Assembly: GCF_011299595.1 (NCBI RefSeq)
Contig: NZ_CP049867.1
Coordinates: 3,410,001 to 3,474,000 of the forward strand
DNA from: Nocardioides sp. HDW12B
GTDB lineage: Bacteria > Actinomycetota > Actinomycetes > Propionibacteriales > Nocardioidaceae
Direction of reading: 5' to 3'
DNA: 64,000 nt
Below the pieces are notes generated by a model. That model saw nothing but the letters and a program-made list of their open reading frames with translations. It searched no databases and was not told the origin of the DNA. This document shows, one piece after another, positions 38,283 through 46,694 of this stretch. Both the position numbers and the translations under genes were made by a program. Each line of letters opens with the position of its first letter. Position 1 is the first letter of the stretch.

Positions 38283-39196
38283 GACTGGTCCTCCCGAGCC
38301 TCGGCGGCCGCGGGCCCACCGCGTCCGGACGGACGACCGAGCGCCTGGGCCCGGTAGAACGCTGCGAGGTGGCCCAGCGTCTCGGTCAGCAGGCCCTCCC
38401 CCGAGCGGAGGAGGGCGCGGGCGCGGGTGCGTCCCTTGCCCTCGGTGAGAGCGCGCACGGCGGCGAGGTGTACGTCGACCACGTCGCGGGGGGTGGCCCG
38501 GAGGTGGCCGAGGTCCCAGGCGACCGCCCGGGTCCGCGACGACACCTGGTAGTCGACGTGGAGCCCCCGCTCCTCGAGCCGGCTGTGGACCAGCTGGGAG
38601 TACTCGTCCCGGGCGGACGCGAACGCCTCCGGGTAGGTCTCGGCCAGCGTCACCCGGCCCAGCGACCGGGAGGCGACCCCGACCCCCGCCGCGCCGAGCG
38701 ACTCGAGCCGGGTGAGGTCGTCGTCGTCGGCGTTGTGGGCCATGCTCGTGAACAGCTCGAGCGTGTGGCGGTGCCGGGCCAGCACGAAGCGCAGCAGCCG
38801 TTGCAGGGCGGCGCCGGAGAAGGTGCCCTTGACCAGGAAGTCCTGGGCCCCGGCGAGCAGCACCTGCTCGGCCTGCTCCTCGGTCACGCTCCCGGTCACG
38901 ACGACGACCGGGATGGCCGGGGCGACCTCGGAGACGCGGAAGACGGTGTCGAGCCCGGAGGAGTCGGGGAGCCCCAGGTCCAGCAGGACCAGGTCGACGC
39001 CGCCGCCGTGGATGACCTCGATCGCGTGCTGCAGGTCGGGAGCGACGGTGACCGCGGTGGACCGCCCGGCGATCAGCTCGGCGTCCTGCAGCTCGAGGGT
39101 GAGGTACTCACGGAGCTCGGGGTTGTCCTCGACGGCGAGCACGCGCAGGGGCGCGCTGTCGGGGGCGGGCGGCTCAGACCCGGACACGGAAGACAC
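38279..39196 (-). CDS. Receiver protein with KaiA/RsbU-like C-terminal helical domain
   Basis: A 305-aa protein. Residues 17-140 are an intact phospho-receiver: E23-D24, phospho-site D73 (LLDLGLPD), T101 (VVVVTG) and K123 (FLVKG). Residues about 160-290 are all-helical and resemble the KaiA/RsbU-N four-helix fold (DEYSQLVHSRLEERG, TPRDVVDVHLAAVRALTEG, GLLTETLGHLAAFYRAQ). The layout equals KaiA (receiver-like domain plus helical KaiC-activating domain), but the receiver is active-looking, as in the NarL-type receiver of cyanobacterial KaiA3. The GTG start lies six bases after CAGGAT. It is the first gene of the Kai set. The KaiA-like domain call is inference from pattern. Confidence 0.75.
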   Translation of the reverse strand: MSSVSGSEPPAPDSAPLRVLAVEDNPELREYLTLELQDAELIAGRSTAVTVAPDLQHAIEVIHGGGVDLVLLDLGLPDSSGLDTVFRVSEVAPAIPVVVVTGSVTEEQAEQVLLAGAQDFLVKGTFSGAALQRLLRFVLARHRHTLELFTSMAHNADDDDLTRLESLGAAGVGVASRSLGRVTLAETYPEAFASARDEYSQLVHSRLEERGLHVDYQVSSRTRAVAWDLGHLRATPRDVVDVHLAAVRALTEGKGRTRARALLRSGEGLLTETLGHLAAFYRAQALGRPSGRGGPAAAEAREDQS

Positions 39197-39235
39197 GCCT
39201 CGATCCTGCCACCCCGCCGTGCGGTGCGGGCGGCA

Positions 39236-39706
39236 TCACCGGGAACTGGCGGGGAGCCCGAACGCCCTGCCCCGCTTGAGGTTCCACCCCGGGAGCGCCG
39301 CGGTGCTCCAGGATGTCTCGAACGTCCGCTCGTACCCGGTATGGGTGAATCGCCAGCCGTCCTCGGTGCGCCGCAGCCGGTCCTCGTAGAACGCCGCGCC
39401 CTCGATCACGAGGTCGTGGGCGGTGACGAACACCTTGTCGTGGAGGTACCACCGGGCCGTGGCGACGTCCCCGTCGACGGTGGTCTCGGGGTGGTGCACC
39501 GTGTGGAACGTGAGGATCTCGTCGGTCAGGTGCCGGCGCATGTAGCCCACCAGCTCGGCACGGTCGGCGAACGCCAGCTCGGCGTACGAGCCCGTCGCCT
39601 CGGGCACGAAGAGCGCCTCGAAGGCGTCCCACTGCTTGAGGTCGAGGTGCCGCAGGTAGGCGTACTTCAGCCGGCGGACCTGCTCGTGGTCGTCGAGGAC
39701 GGTCAT
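39236..39706 (-). CDS. SnoaL/NTF2-like family protein
   Basis: A 156-aa nuclear-transport-factor-2-like protein: VRRLKYAYLRHLDLKQWDAFEALF at the start, then TFHTVHHPETTVDGDVATARWYLHD and DGWRFTHTGYERTFE. Family members are small-molecule isomerases, dehydratases or binding domains; the histidines in FHTVHHPE could be catalytic. The ATG at 39706 overlaps the HerA-like gene by four bases. The Kai receiver gene begins 39 bases downstream on the same strand, so it may be co-transcribed. Confidence 0.85.
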   Translation of the reverse strand: MTVLDDHEQVRRLKYAYLRHLDLKQWDAFEALFVPEATGSYAELAFADRAELVGYMRRHLTDEILTFHTVHHPETTVDGDVATARWYLHDKVFVTAHDLVIEGAAFYEDRLRRTEDGWRFTHTGYERTFETSWSTAALPGWNLKRGRAFGLPASSR

Positions 39707-41364
39707 CGGCGACCGGTCCCGAACACCCCGCGGGCGATCTCGCGGGCGGCGGTGCGCATGAACTCCTTGGCCGCCTGCGACTTCAGCACCTCGGTGACCA
39801 TCGAGTCGGCCTGCGGCGACGAGGGGGCGCGCGAGGGCGCGGGGTAGCTGACGCGGTCGGTCCGGGGCGCTGTCGCCGTCCCGGCGCTCTTCTCGGTCTT
39901 GGCGCTCTTCTGCTCCTTCGCCTCCGCCTCCTCGGCCTCGGCCTTGGCCGCCCCCTGCTCCAGCCGCTGGGCGAGCTTCTCGCGGGCGGACTCGCGGTCG
40001 ATCGTGGCGGCGTACGTCGCGTGCAGCGACGACCCCTCCACCGCAGCCGTCATCGCCGCGGGGTCGGCCGGACCCATCCGCGACTGCGGCGCCGGCAGCC
40101 GCGTCCAGGCCACCGGGGTCGGGGCGCCGCGCTCGTTCATCACCGTGACGATGGCCTCGCCGATGCCGAGCGAGGTGATGACCTCGCCGAGGTCGTCGTA
40201 GGCGCTGTGCGGGTAGGTCTCCACGGTCGCGCGGAGCGCCTTGGCGTCGCGCGGGGTGTGCGCGCGCAGCTGGTGCTGGATGCGCGAGCCCAGCTGGGCC
40301 AGCACGTCGTCGGGCACGTCGGTGGGTGACTGGGTCACGAAGACCACCCCGACGCCCTTGGACCGGATCAGCCGCACCGTCTGGGTGATGGCAGTGAGGA
40401 AGTCCTTCGAGGCGTCGGTGAAGAGCAGGTGGGCCTCGTCGAAGAAGAACACCAGGCTGGGCTTGTCGGGGTCCCCCACCTCGGGCAGGTCGTGGAAGAG
40501 GTCGGCGAGCAGCCACATCAGGAAGGTGGAGAAGACCGCGGGCCGGTCCTGGAGGTTCGGCAGCTCCACCAGCGAGATGACCCCGCGGCCGTCGGGGGCC
40601 ACCCGGATGAGGTCACGGGTGTCGAGCTCCGGCTCGCCGAAGAAGGCGTCGGCGCCCTGGTCGGCGAACCCGATGAGCTCGCGCAGGATGACGCCGGCGG
40701 TCGCCGAGGACAGGCCGCCGAGCTCCTTGAGCTCGCCCTTGCCCTCCGCCGAGACGAGGTGCTGCACCACGGCGCGGAGGTCGGCGAGGTCGAGCAGCGG
40801 CAGGCCCGCCTTGTCGGCGTAGTGGAAGACCAGGCCGAGCGACGACTCCTGGGTCTCGTTGAGGCCGAGCACCCGGCTGAGCAGGGTCGGGCCGAACGAC
40901 GACATGGTCGCGCGCAGGGGCACCCCGGTGCCCTCGCCGCCGATCGCGAAGTACTCCACCGGGTAGCCGGTCGGCGCCCACGCCTGGCCGACGGCGGCTG
41001 CCCGCTCGGTCACCCGCTCGCTGGCCTCCCCCGGCGTCGACAGGCCGGAGAGGTCGCCCTTGACGTCGGCGGCGAAGACCGGCACGCCGTACGCCGACAG
41101 CTGCTCGGCCATCAGCTGCAACGTCTTGGTCTTGCCGGTGCCGGTGGCGCCGGCGACCAGGCCGTGCCGGTTCAGCATGGCCAGCGGGATGCGGATCGCG
41201 ACGTCGCTCTGGGTGGTCGCGTCGACCATGAGCGCGCCGAGCTCGAGAGCCGGGCCCTCGAAGACGTAGCCGGGGCGGACCTTGTCGGCCAGCGTCGGCT
41301 CGGCCGCGGGAGGGGCGGGCTCGGTCGGCTGGGTGGGGCTGGGTCCCGCGCTGCTGTCGCTCAT
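39703..41364 (-). CDS. HerA-like/DUF853 ATPase
   Basis: A 553-aa FtsK-HerA superfamily ATPase. Walker A is VAGATGTGKTKTLQLMAEQL (near residue 80), Walker B is VFFFDEAHLLF, and VVFVTQSPTDVPDDVLAQLGSRIQHQLRA is the conserved sensor block of DUF853. A charged coiled segment follows residue 470, then a helical tail. Possible roles are DNA or protein translocation; unknown. The ATG at 41364 lies seven bases after TAGCGT on the minus strand (leaderless), making it the likely head of a seven-gene train that includes the Kai genes. Confidence 0.87.
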   Translation of the reverse strand: MSDSSAGPSPTQPTEPAPPAAEPTLADKVRPGYVFEGPALELGALMVDATTQSDVAIRIPLAMLNRHGLVAGATGTGKTKTLQLMAEQLSAYGVPVFAADVKGDLSGLSTPGEASERVTERAAAVGQAWAPTGYPVEYFAIGGEGTGVPLRATMSSFGPTLLSRVLGLNETQESSLGLVFHYADKAGLPLLDLADLRAVVQHLVSAEGKGELKELGGLSSATAGVILRELIGFADQGADAFFGEPELDTRDLIRVAPDGRGVISLVELPNLQDRPAVFSTFLMWLLADLFHDLPEVGDPDKPSLVFFFDEAHLLFTDASKDFLTAITQTVRLIRSKGVGVVFVTQSPTDVPDDVLAQLGSRIQHQLRAHTPRDAKALRATVETYPHSAYDDLGEVITSLGIGEAIVTVMNERGAPTPVAWTRLPAPQSRMGPADPAAMTAAVEGSSLHATYAATIDRESAREKLAQRLEQGAAKAEAEEAEAKEQKSAKTEKSAGTATAPRTDRVSYPAPSRAPSSPQADSMVTEVLKSQAAKEFMRTAAREIARGVFGTGRR

Positions 41365-41504
41365 CCTCGGCACGCTAACCGACACCGCCGACGACCGCAG
41401 CGGCACCGCGGGCACGCTCGCGCGACCTCGCCGGGGCAGCGCAGCGCGAGGGGCGCGGCGTGGGTCCCGGCGACAGCGGTGGGGTCGCTCCCTATCCTGG
41501 GCCG

Positions 41505-41633
41505 GTGACCTCCCACCGCGCGGCTCCCGGGCGACCCGGCCCGGACCCCGCGCCGCCGCACCCGCCGGTCGCGCGCGGGGCCCGGCACGGCGACGGGACG
41601 GAGGGGTGCGGATGCGCAGCCGTCGCGCGCTGA
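41505..41633 (+). CDS. Possible leaderless upstream ORF (42 aa)
   Basis: A GTG six bases after TATCCT (41493-41498) opens a 42-codon frame that ends inside the LytR_C gene in another frame. The peptide (MTSHRAAPGRPGPDP...) is Pro/Arg-rich and not family-like. It may be a short leader whose translation couples to the next start, or just non-coding mRNA. Confidence 0.3.
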   Translation: MTSHRAAPGRPGPDPAPPHPPVARGARHGDGTEGCGCAAVAR

Positions 41634-42115
41634 CCGCCGTGACGCTGGTGGTCCTCCTCGGGCTGCTGGTGGTCGGCACCTACGTCGGGTGGCGCTCGCT
41701 GTCGGCTCCCGTGGCCGACGACGACACGACCTCGGAGGTGCGGTGCCGTGAGGGCGTGCAGCGCGGCGACCGCCTCGCCCGTGAGGACGTGACCGTCAGC
41801 GTCTACAACGCCGGCAGCCGCTCCGGCCTGGCCGGGCGGACCCAGGAGGAGCTCACGGCCCGTGGGTTCATCGCCGGCGACATCGGCAACGCCCCGGCGG
41901 GTCTCGGCGACGTGCGTGTCGTCCGCGTGCTGGCGGCCAGCCGCCAGGACCCCGCCGCGCTGCTGGTGGCCCGCCAGTTCGGCACGGACACCTTCCTGCA
42001 GGTCACCGGTCGCGACCTCGGCGCGGGCGTCGACGTCGTCGTCGGCGACGACTACGCGGGGCTGGTCAAGGCCCCGCGGAGCATCACCGCCCGCGCCGAG
42101 GGCTCGGGCTGCTGA
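41612..42115 (+). CDS. LytR C-terminal (LytR_C) domain membrane protein
   Basis: A 167-aa protein with a signal-anchor (LTAVTLVVLLGLLVVGTYVGW) and an extracytoplasmic LytR_C domain (about residues 60-145: VTVSVYNAGSRSGLAGRTQEELTARGF). This domain is found at the end of LytR-CpsA-Psr wall ligases and alone in actinobacteria; it probably binds wall components. The ATG at 41612 is chosen because GGAGGGG lies six bases upstream, with the anchor helix directly following. Confidence 0.85.
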   Translation: MRSRRALTAVTLVVLLGLLVVGTYVGWRSLSAPVADDDTTSEVRCREGVQRGDRLAREDVTVSVYNAGSRSGLAGRTQEELTARGFIAGDIGNAPAGLGDVRVVRVLAASRQDPAALLVARQFGTDTFLQVTGRDLGAGVDVVVGDDYAGLVKAPRSITARAEGSGC

Positions 42116-42158
42116 CGAGCGGCTGTCGGGCGGCTCACGGACGCCTGACGGCCCCTGC

Positions 42159-43649
42159 TCAGTCGAGCCAGTGGGCCAGGCGTCCGCGCTGCGAGACCGC
42201 CTTCAGGCGCTCCTCGGTGGCCAGCCGCTGCTTGCGGGGGGTGACGACGAGGACGTCGTCACCCTGGCGCAGCACGGTGCGTCGCTCGGGCACCTTGATC
42301 TCGCCGTCGCGCACGATGAGCGAGACCGAGGCCCCCGGGGGCAGCCGGAGCTCGCCGACCTCCACCCCGGACATCTTCGAGCGCTTGGTGATGCGGATCT
42401 CCAGCAGGTCCGCCGCCATCCGCTCCAGCGGGGCTGCCTCGATCTCGATGTCGCGCACCGTGCCGGCGGTCGTGACGCCCAGCCGCTTCGCGACCCACGG
42501 CAGCGTCGGGCCGGTGACCAGCGTGTCGATGACGACGAGCACGAAGACGATCTGGAAGAGCGTCCCGGCGCCGTCCACCCCCTCCGACAACGGGATGGTC
42601 GCCAGCACGATGGGCACCGCTCCGCGCAGCCCCGCCCAGGACATGAAGGCCATGTCGGGCCACGAGGTGCGCTCCCACACCGTGCTCGCCCACACCGACA
42701 CCGGACGGGCCACGACGGTGAGCAGGAAGCCGGCGACGACGGCCTGGAGGATCTGCGTCCCGTCGATGCGGGCCGGTGACAGCAGCAGCCCCAGCATCAC
42801 GAACAGGCCGATCTGCGACAACCAGCCGAGCCCCTCGATGAACGACCGGGTGGCGCCGCGGTGGGGCAGCTCGGAGTTGCCGAGGATCAGCGCGGCGACG
42901 TACACCGCGGCGAAGCCGGAGGTGTGCAGGGCCGCGGCGCCCGCGTAGGTGAGCACGCAGATGGTGATGACGGCGAGCGGGTAGAGCCCGGACGAGGGCA
43001 GCGCGGCGCCCCGCATGAGGCGGGCGCCGGCGAGCCCGATCAGCCCGCCGACGACGACGCCGCCGGCGAGCTCGGCCGTCACGATCCCGACGAAGCCGAG
43101 CACGCCGTGGTCGAGGGCGTCGCCCTGGCTGACCAGCGTCACGAGCAGCACGGTGGGGGCGTCGTTGAGGCCGGACTCGGCCTCGAGCGCACCGGTGAGC
43201 CGGCGCGGCAGCGGCACCCGCCGCAGCACGGAGAAGACGGCCGCCGCGTCGGTGGGGGCGGTGACCGCGGCGAGCAGCACCGACAGCTCCCAGCCGAAGC
43301 CCAGCACGTAGTGGGCGAGCACGGTCATGATCACGATGCTCACCGCGACCCCGAGCGTGGCCAGGAGCGCGCCGGTGCGCATCACCGGTCTGATGTCGGA
43401 CCAGCGCGTGGTCATGCCGCCCTCGGCCAGGATCACCACCAGCGCGGCGAAGCCCAGCGCGTGCGCCAGCTGGGCGTCGTCGAAGACGATCCCCAGCCCC
43501 GACTCACCCAGGATCACGCCGAGGGCGAGGTAGAGCAGGAGGCTGGGCAGACCGAGCACCGAGGTGAACCGTACGGCGACGATGGCCACCAGCACCACGA
43601 CGGAGCCGAGCAGCAGCGACTGGTCCAGCTGCTCGACGTCGAAAGTCAC
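42159..43649 (-). CDS. K+/H+ antiporter (NhaP2/CvrA type) with TrkA-C domain
   Basis: A 496-aa CPA1-family antiporter. About twelve membrane helices occupy residues 8-390; AAVTAPTDAAAVFS and ALEAESGLNDAPTVLLV carry the ion-binding aspartates. The C-terminal TrkA-C domain (about 405-485: SGVEVGELRLPPGASVSLIVRDGE) binds regulatory ligands, in some relatives c-di-AMP. The GTG start at 43649 follows GAGG; the frame upstream is not coding-like. It is convergent with the LytR_C gene and divergent from the aminotransferase. Confidence 0.92.
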   Translation of the reverse strand: MTFDVEQLDQSLLLGSVVVLVAIVAVRFTSVLGLPSLLLYLALGVILGESGLGIVFDDAQLAHALGFAALVVILAEGGMTTRWSDIRPVMRTGALLATLGVAVSIVIMTVLAHYVLGFGWELSVLLAAVTAPTDAAAVFSVLRRVPLPRRLTGALEAESGLNDAPTVLLVTLVSQGDALDHGVLGFVGIVTAELAGGVVVGGLIGLAGARLMRGAALPSSGLYPLAVITICVLTYAGAAALHTSGFAAVYVAALILGNSELPHRGATRSFIEGLGWLSQIGLFVMLGLLLSPARIDGTQILQAVVAGFLLTVVARPVSVWASTVWERTSWPDMAFMSWAGLRGAVPIVLATIPLSEGVDGAGTLFQIVFVLVVIDTLVTGPTLPWVAKRLGVTTAGTVRDIEIEAAPLERMAADLLEIRITKRSKMSGVEVGELRLPPGASVSLIVRDGEIKVPERRTVLRQGDDVLVVTPRKQRLATEERLKAVSQRGRLAHWLD

Positions 43650-43749
43650 GGTTCCTCTGCGGGCGTCGTGGTGGACGGGCCTCCATCCTAGGGGCGCGCG
43701 CCCCCGGCCACGGACGGCGACGAGGGGGCGGACTCCTACGCTGGGCGCC

Positions 43750-44988
43750 ATGGTCGCCCCCCGCTCGTACGACGCCCTGGAGAGCCGGCTGCGCGTGGCC
43801 TCCCGGGCCGACGTCCCGCCCTTCCACGTCATGGACCTCCTCGCCGCGGCCGCCGCCCGGCAGCGCAGCCACGGCGACCTGGTCAACTTGGTCGCGGGCC
43901 AGCCGTCGACGCGGGCGCCGGGGCCGGTCCGCGAGGCGGCGAAGCGGGCGCTGGACGGCGACCTGCTCGGCTACACCGAGTCGGTCGGCATCCCGGAGCT
44001 GCGCGAGGCGATCGCCGGGCACCACCGCTCCTGGCACGGCATCGAGGTCGCGGCCGACGACGTGGTCGTGACGACCGGGTCGTCCGGGGGCTTCCTGCTG
44101 GCCTTCCTCGCCGCGTTCGAGGCCGGCGACCGGGTCGCGATCGCGCGGCCGGGCTACCCCTGCTACCGCAACGTGCTGACGGCGCTCGGCTGCGAGGTGG
44201 TCGAGCTGCCGACCGGTCCGGCCGAGCGGTTCCAGCCGACCGTGGCGATGCTCGAGGAGCTGCAGGCGCGCGGCGAGCCCGTGCAGGGCCTGGTGGTCGC
44301 CAGCCCGGCCAACCCGACCGGCACGATGCTGCTGCCCGCCGAGCTGGCCGCGCTCGCGGCGTGGTGCGAGGACCACGGGGTGCAGCTGATCAGCGACGAG
44401 ATCTACCACGGCATCACCTACGACGGCGGCGCCGGGACGAGCGGGACCGAGACGAGCGGGACCGCGGTCCGCGCGTCGTCGGCGTGGTCGACCAGCCGCG
44501 AGGCGGTCGTCTTCTCCTCGTTCTCGAAGTACTTCTCGATGACCGGGTGGCGCATCGGGTGGATGCTCGTGCCGCCGCGGCTGCGCCGCGCGGTCGACGT
44601 GCTCACCGGGAACTTCACGATCTGCCCGCCCGCCCTGGCCCAGCGGGCCGCGCTGGCGGCGTTCACCCCGCAGGCGTACGCCGAGTGCGACGCCCACGTG
44701 CTGCGCTACGCCGACAACCGCGAGGTCCTGCTGGCCGGGCTCCGCGACCTGGGCGTCGACCGGCTGGCACCCGCCGACGGCGCCTTCTACGTGTACGCCG
44801 ACGTCGGTCACCTCACCGACGACTCGATGGCGTTCGCCCACCGGCTGCTCGCCGAGACCGGGGTCGCGCTGACGCCGGGCATCGACTTCGACACCACCGA
44901 GGGGTCCCGCTTCGTGCGGCTGTCGTTCGCCGGATCGCGTCAGGACGTCGAAGTTGCCCTCGAACGGCTGCGTCTCTGGCTACCGTGA
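43750..44988 (+). CDS. Class I/II pyridoxal-phosphate aminotransferase
   Basis: A 412-aa aminotransferase of fold type I. The PLP lysine is in SSFSKYFSMTGWRIGW; SPANPTGT and ISDEIYHGITY are the cofactor-binding asparagine and aspartate/tyrosine blocks; FVRLSFAGS holds the carboxylate-binding arginine. It resembles aspartate/aromatic or alanine aminotransferases; the substrate is not determined. The ATG at 43750 lies seven bases after TACGCT (leaderless). Confidence 0.92.
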   Translation: MVAPRSYDALESRLRVASRADVPPFHVMDLLAAAAARQRSHGDLVNLVAGQPSTRAPGPVREAAKRALDGDLLGYTESVGIPELREAIAGHHRSWHGIEVAADDVVVTTGSSGGFLLAFLAAFEAGDRVAIARPGYPCYRNVLTALGCEVVELPTGPAERFQPTVAMLEELQARGEPVQGLVVASPANPTGTMLLPAELAALAAWCEDHGVQLISDEIYHGITYDGGAGTSGTETSGTAVRASSAWSTSREAVVFSSFSKYFSMTGWRIGWMLVPPRLRRAVDVLTGNFTICPPALAQRAALAAFTPQAYAECDAHVLRYADNREVLLAGLRDLGVDRLAPADGAFYVYADVGHLTDDSMAFAHRLLAETGVALTPGIDFDTTEGSRFVRLSFAGSRQDVEVALERLRLWLP

Positions 44989-45038
44989 AGTGCCCGCCGG
45001 ACTTGTCCGGTCCGTCCCCCCGTGTCCCGAGGTGCTCG

Positions 45039-46118
45039 ATGCGTCGTCGTGTCCCCACCCCCACCCTGTTCCGAGCCCGGCACTCCAGCCGGCGCTCCGG
45101 CCCCCCGTCGGGCGTGCGCCCGGTCGGCCTGGTCGCCGCCGCCGTGGTCGCCGCCCCCCTGCTGGCCGCGCCCGGAGCGTCGGCGGCCGCCCCGTCGGTG
45201 TCGTGGTCGGACCGGTCGGTGGTCGCCGGCCGGGCGATGACGGCCACCGTCGGACCGTCGAGCGTGGACGGTGCGGCGGTCGGCCTGCAGCGCAAGTTCC
45301 CCGAGGGCTGGCGGGTGGCGGACGGCACGCCGCGCGTGACCTCGGGCGGGCTGGTCCTCGACGTGCCCACCGACCAGTACGGCACGTTCTCCTTCCGCGT
45401 CGTCGCCACCAAGCAGGGCAGCGTGTCCGCCACCGACCCGGTGAAGGTGACCGTCAGCCCGCCGTACGCCCCGGCCGGGAGCGCCGCCTCCCACTCCTTC
45501 ATGACCAACCCGCGCTGGCTGTGGGACTCCTGCTCCGGCCCGATCACGTGGAGGTTCAACCCGGCCTCCGCGCCGAGCGGCGGCCTCGACCAGGTCGCGG
45601 GCTCGTTCGACCGGGTGCACGCCGCCACGGGCCTCGACTTCGTCTACGCCGGCACGACCGACGTCACCCCGCAGCCGATCGACCCAGGCGCCTCGGGGGC
45701 CGACATCGTGGTGGGGTGGATCGGCGGCCAGAGCTTCGCGCAGCGCCACGGCTCCGCGGTCGGGGTCGGCGGAGCGGCGTACTGGACCGACCACCGCCTC
45801 GCCAACGGCACTCGGGTGAAGCGCGCCTTCGAGGGCGGCGTGGTGCTGAACGCGGGCTACAACGACCGGATGGGCAGCGGGTTCGGCAGTGGCGTCACCT
45901 GGGGTGACGTGCTCATGCACGAGATCGGGCACGTGATCGGGCTGGGCCACGTCAGCTCGGACAAGCAGATGATGTTCGGCCGGGTCACCGCCCGGGCGGC
46001 CCGGTGGGGCGCCGGCGACCTCGCCGGATTCCGCAAGGTGGGCGACACCATGGGGTGCGTCACCGCGGTGAACCAGCGGGCGCGCACCGAGCCCGTGCGC
46101 GTCGTGGCCCGCCACTGA
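45039..46118 (+). CDS. Secreted matrixin-like zinc metalloprotease
   Basis: A 359-aa secreted protein. Residues 1-50 are a long signal peptide (RR-rich start, then VGLVAAAVVAAPLLAAPGASA). Residues about 51-145 are an Ig-like all-beta region. The C-terminal half is a metzincin-type domain with HEIGHVIGLGH and a downstream methionine (KQMMFG) that could be the Met-turn. Matrixin homologues degrade proteins outside the cell. The ATG at 45039 is the most plausible start before the signal peptide. A hairpin terminator follows the stop. Confidence 0.87.
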   Translation: MRRRVPTPTLFRARHSSRRSGPPSGVRPVGLVAAAVVAAPLLAAPGASAAAPSVSWSDRSVVAGRAMTATVGPSSVDGAAVGLQRKFPEGWRVADGTPRVTSGGLVLDVPTDQYGTFSFRVVATKQGSVSATDPVKVTVSPPYAPAGSAASHSFMTNPRWLWDSCSGPITWRFNPASAPSGGLDQVAGSFDRVHAATGLDFVYAGTTDVTPQPIDPGASGADIVVGWIGGQSFAQRHGSAVGVGGAAYWTDHRLANGTRVKRAFEGGVVLNAGYNDRMGSGFGSGVTWGDVLMHEIGHVIGLGHVSSDKQMMFGRVTARAARWGAGDLAGFRKVGDTMGCVTAVNQRARTEPVRVVARH

Positions 46119-46132
46119 CCCCGGACGCACGA

Positions 46133-46162
46133 GCAGCCCGGCCCCCACGGGGACCGGGCTGC
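46133..46162. terminator. Hairpin between metalloprotease and GlsB-like genes
   Basis: GCAGCCCGG (46133-46141) pairs with CCGGGCTGC (46154-46162), loop 12. A second small hairpin, GCCTCCG/CGGAGGC at 46180-46196, follows. The genes on both sides converge here. Confidence 0.75.
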
Positions 46163-46206
46163 ACGCACGTGGACGCGAGGCCTCCGGACCGGAGGCGTCG
46201 GGGCGG

Positions 46207-46470
46207 TCAGACGGTGGAGTGCTTGCGCTTGCCCAGCACGCCCTCGGCGGTGCCGATGAGCAGGACCGCGGCGATGACGGCGAGGACGAAGCCGAGGAAG
46301 TCCAGCTCCCAGATGGAGCCGGTGCCGATCAGGTAGGCGATGGTGCCGCCGATGAGGGAGCCGACGACCCCCAGGAGGAGCGTCGCGACGATGCCGAGGT
46401 TCTGTCGGCCGGGCTTGATGAGACGTGCGAGGGCGCCGATGACGAGGCCCGCGACGAGGAATCCGATCAT
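46207..46470 (-). CDS. GlsB/YeaQ/YmgE family stress-response membrane protein
   Basis: An 87-aa protein with three membrane helices (FLVAGLVIGALARLI, IVATLLLGVVGSLIGGTIAYLI, FLGFVLAVIAAVLLIG) and the family marks GALARLIKPGRQ and GVVGSLIGG. Transglycosylase-associated family; linked to general stress in firmicutes and enterics. It is divergent from the molybdenum hydroxylase operon. Confidence 0.93.
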   Translation of the reverse strand: MIGFLVAGLVIGALARLIKPGRQNLGIVATLLLGVVGSLIGGTIAYLIGTGSIWELDFLGFVLAVIAAVLLIGTAEGVLGKRKHSTV

Positions 46471-46633
46471 GAGTGAGTTGTTCCCGCCCCAAGCGCCCCG
46501 TGAACCACATACCCACCGGTAGTAACGCTGTTGTCAGTCGCCGCTGCCCTCGAGCTCACGAGACGAGCAGCACGCGATCAGGACGCGGGCTCGGAAAGCG
46601 CCCGAATCGGTCGCGCCCGGGTTACGGTCGGTG

Positions 46634-46667
46634 GACAGGAAGCGGGCGTTGTAGGTGTGTTCCTGTC
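46634..46667 (+). promoter_or_regulatory. Leader inverted repeat upstream of the molybdenum hydroxylase genes
   Basis: GACAGGAA (46634-46641) and TTCCTGTC (46660-46667) form 8-bp arms with an 18-base centre in the 224-bp gap. TACGGT (46623-46628) upstream could be a -10, placing the repeat at the 5' end of the mRNA as operator or hairpin. Nothing else is recognisable in 46471-46694. Confidence 0.45.
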
Positions 46668-46694
46668 GCTGCCACCACCTCCCAGGAGCACTCC

